Shown here: piece after piece, positions 7,029-10,060 of the stretch | Layout: each line of letters starts with the position of its first letter | Position numbering within the stretch: position 1 is the first letter of the stretch | NCBI GenBank assembly: GCA_026992705.1 | Contig: JALWYT010000347.1 | Location: forward strand, 1-10,060 | From: Thiotrichaceae bacterium | GTDB lineage: Bacteria > Pseudomonadota > Gammaproteobacteria > Thiotrichales > Thiotrichaceae | Direction of reading: 5' to 3' | DNA length: 10,060 nt | Translations under genes and position numbers: made by a program | Notes under the pieces: model-generated | Seen by the model: only the letters and a program-made list of their open reading frames with translations | What the model was told of the DNA's origin: nothing | Database searches by the model: none

Positions 7029-7994
7029 ATGAATCCAGATTTTCTCGACTTTGAACAACCAATCGCTGAACTAGAAGCAAAAATAGAAGAACTGCGTCTT
7101 GTTGATGATACAGATATTAACCTTAGCGAAGAGATTGCTAAACTTGAAGGTAAGGTAAAAACACTAACTAAATCTATATTTTCTAAACTCACTTCACGGC
7201 AAATTGGACAGTTGGCTCGTCACCCAAATCGTCCTTATACATTTGATATTATTCAACATATTTTTACTGATTTTCAAGAATTACATGGTGATCGAGCTTT
7301 TGCTGATGATTATGCTATTATCGGGGGTATTACTCGATTTGATGGTCAACCTATTATGGTTATTGGACATCAAAAAGGGCGTGATACTAAAGAAAATATC
7401 AAACGTAATTTCGGCATGCCACGTCCAGAGGGTTATCGCAAAGCTTTGCGTTTAATGAAGTTGGCTGAAAAATTCCACCTACCTGTTGTCACTTTTATTG
7501 ATACCCCAGGAGCTTATCCAGGTATTGGAGCAGAAGAACGCGGACAAAGTGAAGCCATTGCCAGAAACTTATATGAAATGGCAAAGCTGAGAACACCAAT
7601 TATTTGTACAGTTGTCGGTGAAGGCGGTTCAGGTGGAGCCTTAGCTATCGGGGTAGGGGATCGCGTTATGATGATGCAATATGCGACTTACTCTGTTATA
7701 TCGCCCGAAGGTTGTGCCTCAATCCTATGGAAAAGTGCAGACAAAGCCCCAGAAGCTGCTGATGCAATGGGTATAACGGCTGCTCGTTTGTCAGAGCTTG
7801 GCTTAATTGATCAAATTATCCCTGAACCCATCGGTGGCGGACACCGCGATTATAAAGCTGTTGCTGAAAATATCGCCGAAGCTTTGCGTGATAATCTACG
7901 CAAACTCAAAGCAGAAAGTGCTGATAAACTGTTAGAAAAACGTTATCAACGTTTGATGCAATTTGGAAAATTTACCGAAGAAGAGACTAGTTGA
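7029..7994 (+). CDS. accA: Acetyl-CoA carboxylase carboxyltransferase subunit α
   Basis: AccA is the α subunit of the cytoplasmic carboxyltransferase, which with AccD moves the carboxyl group from carboxybiotin on AccB to acetyl-CoA. This yields malonyl-CoA for fatty-acid synthesis. The 321 residues are close to the 319 of the E. coli protein. An N-terminal charged helical segment (~5–55) is typical. The crotonase-like core shows DTPGAYPGIGAEERGQ from residue 158 and the oxyanion-loop region GEGGSGGALAIGVGD from 197, followed by SPEGCASILWKSADKAPEAA. There is no truncation and no zinc motif, as expected, since that lies in AccD. The ATG start gives the family-typical MNPDFLDFEQPI opening. A modest AGGA lies 13 bases upstream. 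It is the first gene of the plus-strand cluster, and tilS follows after 46 bases. Confidence 0.98.
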   Translation: MNPDFLDFEQPIAELEAKIEELRLVDDTDINLSEEIAKLEGKVKTLTKSIFSKLTSRQIGQLARHPNRPYTFDIIQHIFTDFQELHGDRAFADDYAIIGGITRFDGQPIMVIGHQKGRDTKENIKRNFGMPRPEGYRKALRLMKLAEKFHLPVVTFIDTPGAYPGIGAEERGQSEAIARNLYEMAKLRTPIICTVVGEGGSGGALAIGVGDRVMMMQYATYSVISPEGCASILWKSADKAPEAADAMGITAARLSELGLIDQIIPEPIGGGHRDYKAVAENIAEALRDNLRKLKAESADKLLEKRYQRLMQFGKFTEEETS

Positions 7995-8040
7995 AAAATA
8001 GCGTTATCAAGCCAAGAATTTCAGAAAAAGAAATATCGGT

Positions 8041-9369
8041 TTGATTGACAGCAATAACATCAATTACATTTTAATAAATATTTTTATTTTGCCAAAACTC
8101 AATACTGTACTACCCACATCAATTCTTAAAATACTACAATCTTATCCCTATCGTTCCTATGTTGTTGCATATAGTGGAGGCTTAGATTCTCATGTATTAC
8201 TACATGCCTTAGCAAAACTTAAAAATACATATCAACTCGATAATATCCGAGCGATCCATATTGATCATGGTTTGCAAAAGGCGTCAGGTTTATGGTCAAA
8301 ACACTGCAAAAAAACAGCCGTTACCTTAAATATTTCCTGCGAAATTATCACCTTAAATCTACAAATTAATGAAGGTGAAAGCATTGAATCAGTCGCTAGA
8401 GAAGCCCGTTATCAAGCATTGGAATCGGCACTACAGCCTAATGAAATGCTACTCACCGCCCACCATCAGGATGACCAAGCAGAAACCGTATTACTGCAAT
8501 TATTTCGTGGGGCAGGAGTGAATGGTCTAGCTGCAATGCCAGAATCAAAGCCCTTTGCACAAAGCCTATTAGTACGTCCATTACTTAGCGTTTCACAGCA
8601 ACAATTAAGGGAATATGCTGAACAACAGCAACTTGATTATATTGATGATCCTAGCAATTTTGATACAGATTTTGACCGTAATTTTTTACGGCATGAAGTC
8701 ATACCATTGCTGCAAACACGTTGGAAAGGTATCCATAAAAATCTGAATCGTGTTGCTCAATTACAAGCAGAAGCCAAATATTTAGTAGAAAGCAGCTTGC
8801 AAGCTGATTTAGGATTACTTTTAGATAGCAATAAAGCATTATCTATTAATAATTTATTGCTATTTTGTGAGGTTAAACAAAAAGCCATTATTCGCTTATG
8901 GCTAAAACAATTAGGCTTTAAAATGCCATCAGAAATCAAACTAAAACATATTATTTCTGATGTAATACATGCAAAACAAGACGCAAACCCTTGTGTTGAC
9001 TGGGATAATGTTGAAGTAAGACGTTTCCGAAATTATTTGTATGCAGTTGAAAAATTAGTAAATTTTGATGCAACAGCAATTATTCCTTGGAATGCAAACC
9101 AGCCTTTAAGAATAACCTCCATCGGTAAAACACTAAAGCCAGAACAACTTGGAGAATGGCAAACATCTTGTCAACGATCAAACCAAGTTACTGTTCGATT
9201 TCGTCAAGGCGGAGAACGTATTTATTTACCAGGGCATCAACAATCTACGTCCTTAAAGAAACTGATGCAAGCCGCTAAAATTCCTCCCTGGGAGCGTAGC
9301 CGTATACCATTAATTTATTTAGAAAATATGCTAATTATGGCATATCCTTATTGGAGTAGTAAAAAATGA
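8041..9369 (+). CDS. tilS: tRNA(Ile)-lysidine synthetase
   Basis: TilS is a cytoplasmic ATP-dependent ligase that attaches lysine to C34 of the CAU-anticodon tRNA-Ile, changing its decoding from AUG to AUA and its charging from Met to Ile. The PP-loop SGGLDS sits at residues 45–50. It is followed by HIDHGLQ, ESVAREARYQ, the AHHQDDQAET motif (140–149) and RNFLRHEVIP from 213. The C-terminal substrate-binding domain shows VRFRQGGERI near 385 and LKKLMQAAKIPPWER. Length is 442 residues, against about 432 in E. coli. The start is uncertain: no ATG or GTG precedes the P-loop in frame, and a stop codon lies at 7999–8001. TTG at 8041 has a weak purine-rich AGAAAAAG upstream. TTG at 8089 would remove an odd hydrophobic 16-residue extension and better match the family. 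tilS follows accA, as in various gammaproteobacteria, and overlaps the next gene by 4 bases. Confidence 0.96.
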   Translation: MIDSNNINYILINIFILPKLNTVLPTSILKILQSYPYRSYVVAYSGGLDSHVLLHALAKLKNTYQLDNIRAIHIDHGLQKASGLWSKHCKKTAVTLNISCEIITLNLQINEGESIESVAREARYQALESALQPNEMLLTAHHQDDQAETVLLQLFRGAGVNGLAAMPESKPFAQSLLVRPLLSVSQQQLREYAEQQQLDYIDDPSNFDTDFDRNFLRHEVIPLLQTRWKGIHKNLNRVAQLQAEAKYLVESSLQADLGLLLDSNKALSINNLLLFCEVKQKAIIRLWLKQLGFKMPSEIKLKHIISDVIHAKQDANPCVDWDNVEVRRFRNYLYAVEKLVNFDATAIIPWNANQPLRITSIGKTLKPEQLGEWQTSCQRSNQVTVRFRQGGERIYLPGHQQSTSLKKLMQAAKIPPWERSRIPLIYLENMLIMAYPYWSSKK

Positions 9370-9914
9370 AACTATTTGAGCATGTATTTGAAGGTATTCT
9401 ATGGAATAGTCGATTTATTGTGTTATTAGCTGTGATTGCTTGTCTTGCCGTATCCATTGCTGTGTTTTATATGGCAACAGTGGATGCTTGGTATTTACTA
9501 ACGCATTTATTCCACTATGCAAATTTAGCTACCGATGAGCGGTTGGTTGCAAGAGCTGAAGCCATTACTCATGTAGTTGAAATTATTGATGGTTATTTGC
9601 TTGCAACCGTTTTACTTATTTTTTCTTTGGGCTTATATGAGTTATTTATTAGTAAAATTGATCAAGCAGAAAACAGTACCACAGCTCCAAAAGTCTTAAT
9701 GATTACCAGCTTAGATGATCTGAAGTCAAGGTTAGCCAAAGTTATTCTAATGATTTTAGTTGTTCGCTTCTTTGAGCTTGCACTTCGTGTTACTGAGTTT
9801 GGAACAGGTATTGAAATGTTATACTTTGCTGGAGGTGTTGCTTTAATTGGTTTGGCGTTATATCTCTCACATGTGGCAGATCACTCTAAAAATAGTCATA
9901 ATAATAAGCATTAA
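9366..9914 (+). CDS. YqhA/UPF0114-family inner-membrane protein
   Basis: This 182-residue integral membrane protein has four predicted helices at about 17–39, 76–96, 123–141 and 150–170. Family marks are the N-terminal W-N-SR (13–16), the acidic start of helix 2 (EIIDGYLLATVL) with YELFISKID after it, and the SLDDLKSRLAKVI segment before helix 3. The biochemical role of UPF0114 proteins is not established to my knowledge. The loop between helices 1 and 2 (~45–70) is longer and more charged than in E. coli YqhA, and the C-terminus is His/Asn-rich. The ATG overlaps the tilS stop in an ATGA, and TTGGAG nine bases upstream, inside tilS, is a good ribosome binding site. Together these indicate translational coupling and a shared transcript. 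A stem-loop follows. Confidence 0.88.
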   Translation: MKLFEHVFEGILWNSRFIVLLAVIACLAVSIAVFYMATVDAWYLLTHLFHYANLATDERLVARAEAITHVVEIIDGYLLATVLLIFSLGLYELFISKIDQAENSTTAPKVLMITSLDDLKSRLAKVILMILVVRFFELALRVTEFGTGIEMLYFAGGVALIGLALYLSHVADHSKNSHNNKH

Positions 9915-9921
9915 ATAAATA

Positions 9922-9951
9922 AGGAGACCTATAACTTGAGTAGGGTCTCCT
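9922..9951. terminator. Stem-loop between convergent genes, possible bidirectional terminator
   Basis: AGGAGACC (9922–9929) pairs perfectly with GGTCTCCT (9944–9951). One further wobble pair is possible, and the loop is about 12–14 bases. It lies 8 bases after the YqhA-family stop and 13 bases beyond the stop of the convergent minus-strand gene. Downstream on the minus strand it is followed by a T-rich TTATTTATTTAA. On the plus strand the following bases are A-rich rather than T-rich, so as a rho-independent terminator it fits the minus-strand gene better. Confidence 0.6.
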
Positions 9952-9964
9952 GAAATAAAAAGTA

Positions 9965-10060
9965 TTATGGCATGTGTTCTAATTCATTATCATCTTTTTC
10001 TGGCGGGAGTAGAGCTTCTTTAGTCACACCCATCATTAAGAGTGAGCTACTTGCAATATA
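9965..10060 (-). CDS. C-terminal end of an unidentified protein (5' part outside window)
   Basis: A minus-strand frame enters at the right edge and stops at TAA (9967–9965). It gives 31 residues: a hydrophobic stretch YIASSSLLMMGV and then a charged tail, KEALLPPEKDDNELEHMP. This resembles the end of a membrane protein, with a last helix followed by a short acidic cytoplasmic tail, but it is too short to assign a family. Support comes from its convergent position and the stem-loop just past its stop. Confidence 0.5.
   Translation of the reverse strand, partial: YIASSSLLMMGVTKEALLPPEKDDNELEHMP

Noticed and set aside
6974..7192. Minus-strand 72-residue frame covering the accA start
   Set aside because: It is antisense to the conserved AccA N-terminus, with a Ser-rich composition and no ribosome binding site.
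7204..7455. Plus-strand 83-residue frame within accA
   Set aside because: It is an alternative frame of a clearly intact accA.
8757..8939. Minus-strand 60-residue frame within tilS
   Set aside because: It is antisense to an intact tilS and has no independent support.

Overview
The window comes from an AT-rich genome, most likely a gammaproteobacterium. The evidence is the run accA–tilS–YqhA-family gene, the length and motifs of AccA and TilS, and the Sec-type signal peptides. The lineage below class level cannot be read from this sequence.

Left part (1–6857, minus strand): two exported mosaic proteins are encoded in tandem. The promoter-proximal gene (5235–6857) makes a 540-residue protein with a signal peptide, an unassigned N-terminal region, an SdrD-type B domain and a terminal DUF11 domain. 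After 34 bases comes a very long reading frame that starts at 5200 and stays open to base 1. It gives at least 1733 residues with no stop and is cut by the window edge. In order it has a signal peptide, a SKICH-like β-sandwich, DUF11, a GEVED domain, several unassigned β-rich segments, Calx-β 1, a Cys-bracketed linker, Calx-β 2, a four-fold ~45-residue repeat block resembling propeller blades, Calx-β 3, a second copy of the linker, Calx-β 4, and the start of a LamG-like lectin domain. This looks like a giant cell-surface adhesin or matrix protein with a smaller exported partner.

Middle (6858–7028): a 171-base divergent control region. It holds a good σ70-type promoter facing the surface-protein genes, overlaid by two near-identical 12-bp boxes exactly 21 bp apart. 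Nearer accA is a 9-bp AT-rich inverted repeat.

Right part (7029–9914, plus strand): a housekeeping cluster. accA encodes the carboxyltransferase α subunit of acetyl-CoA carboxylase, tilS encodes tRNA-Ile lysidine synthetase, and the third gene encodes a four-helix membrane protein of the YqhA/UPF0114 family that overlaps tilS by 4 bases. A stem-loop at 9922–9951 separates this cluster from the tail of a convergent minus-strand gene (9965–10060) that runs off the right edge.

The accA and tilS products serve fatty-acid synthesis and tRNA modification. No functional tie to the exported proteins is visible beyond the shared divergent intergenic region. The most unusual material is inside the giant protein: the duplicated Calx–linker–Calx architecture, the strongly constrained linker, and the repeat block between the two modules.
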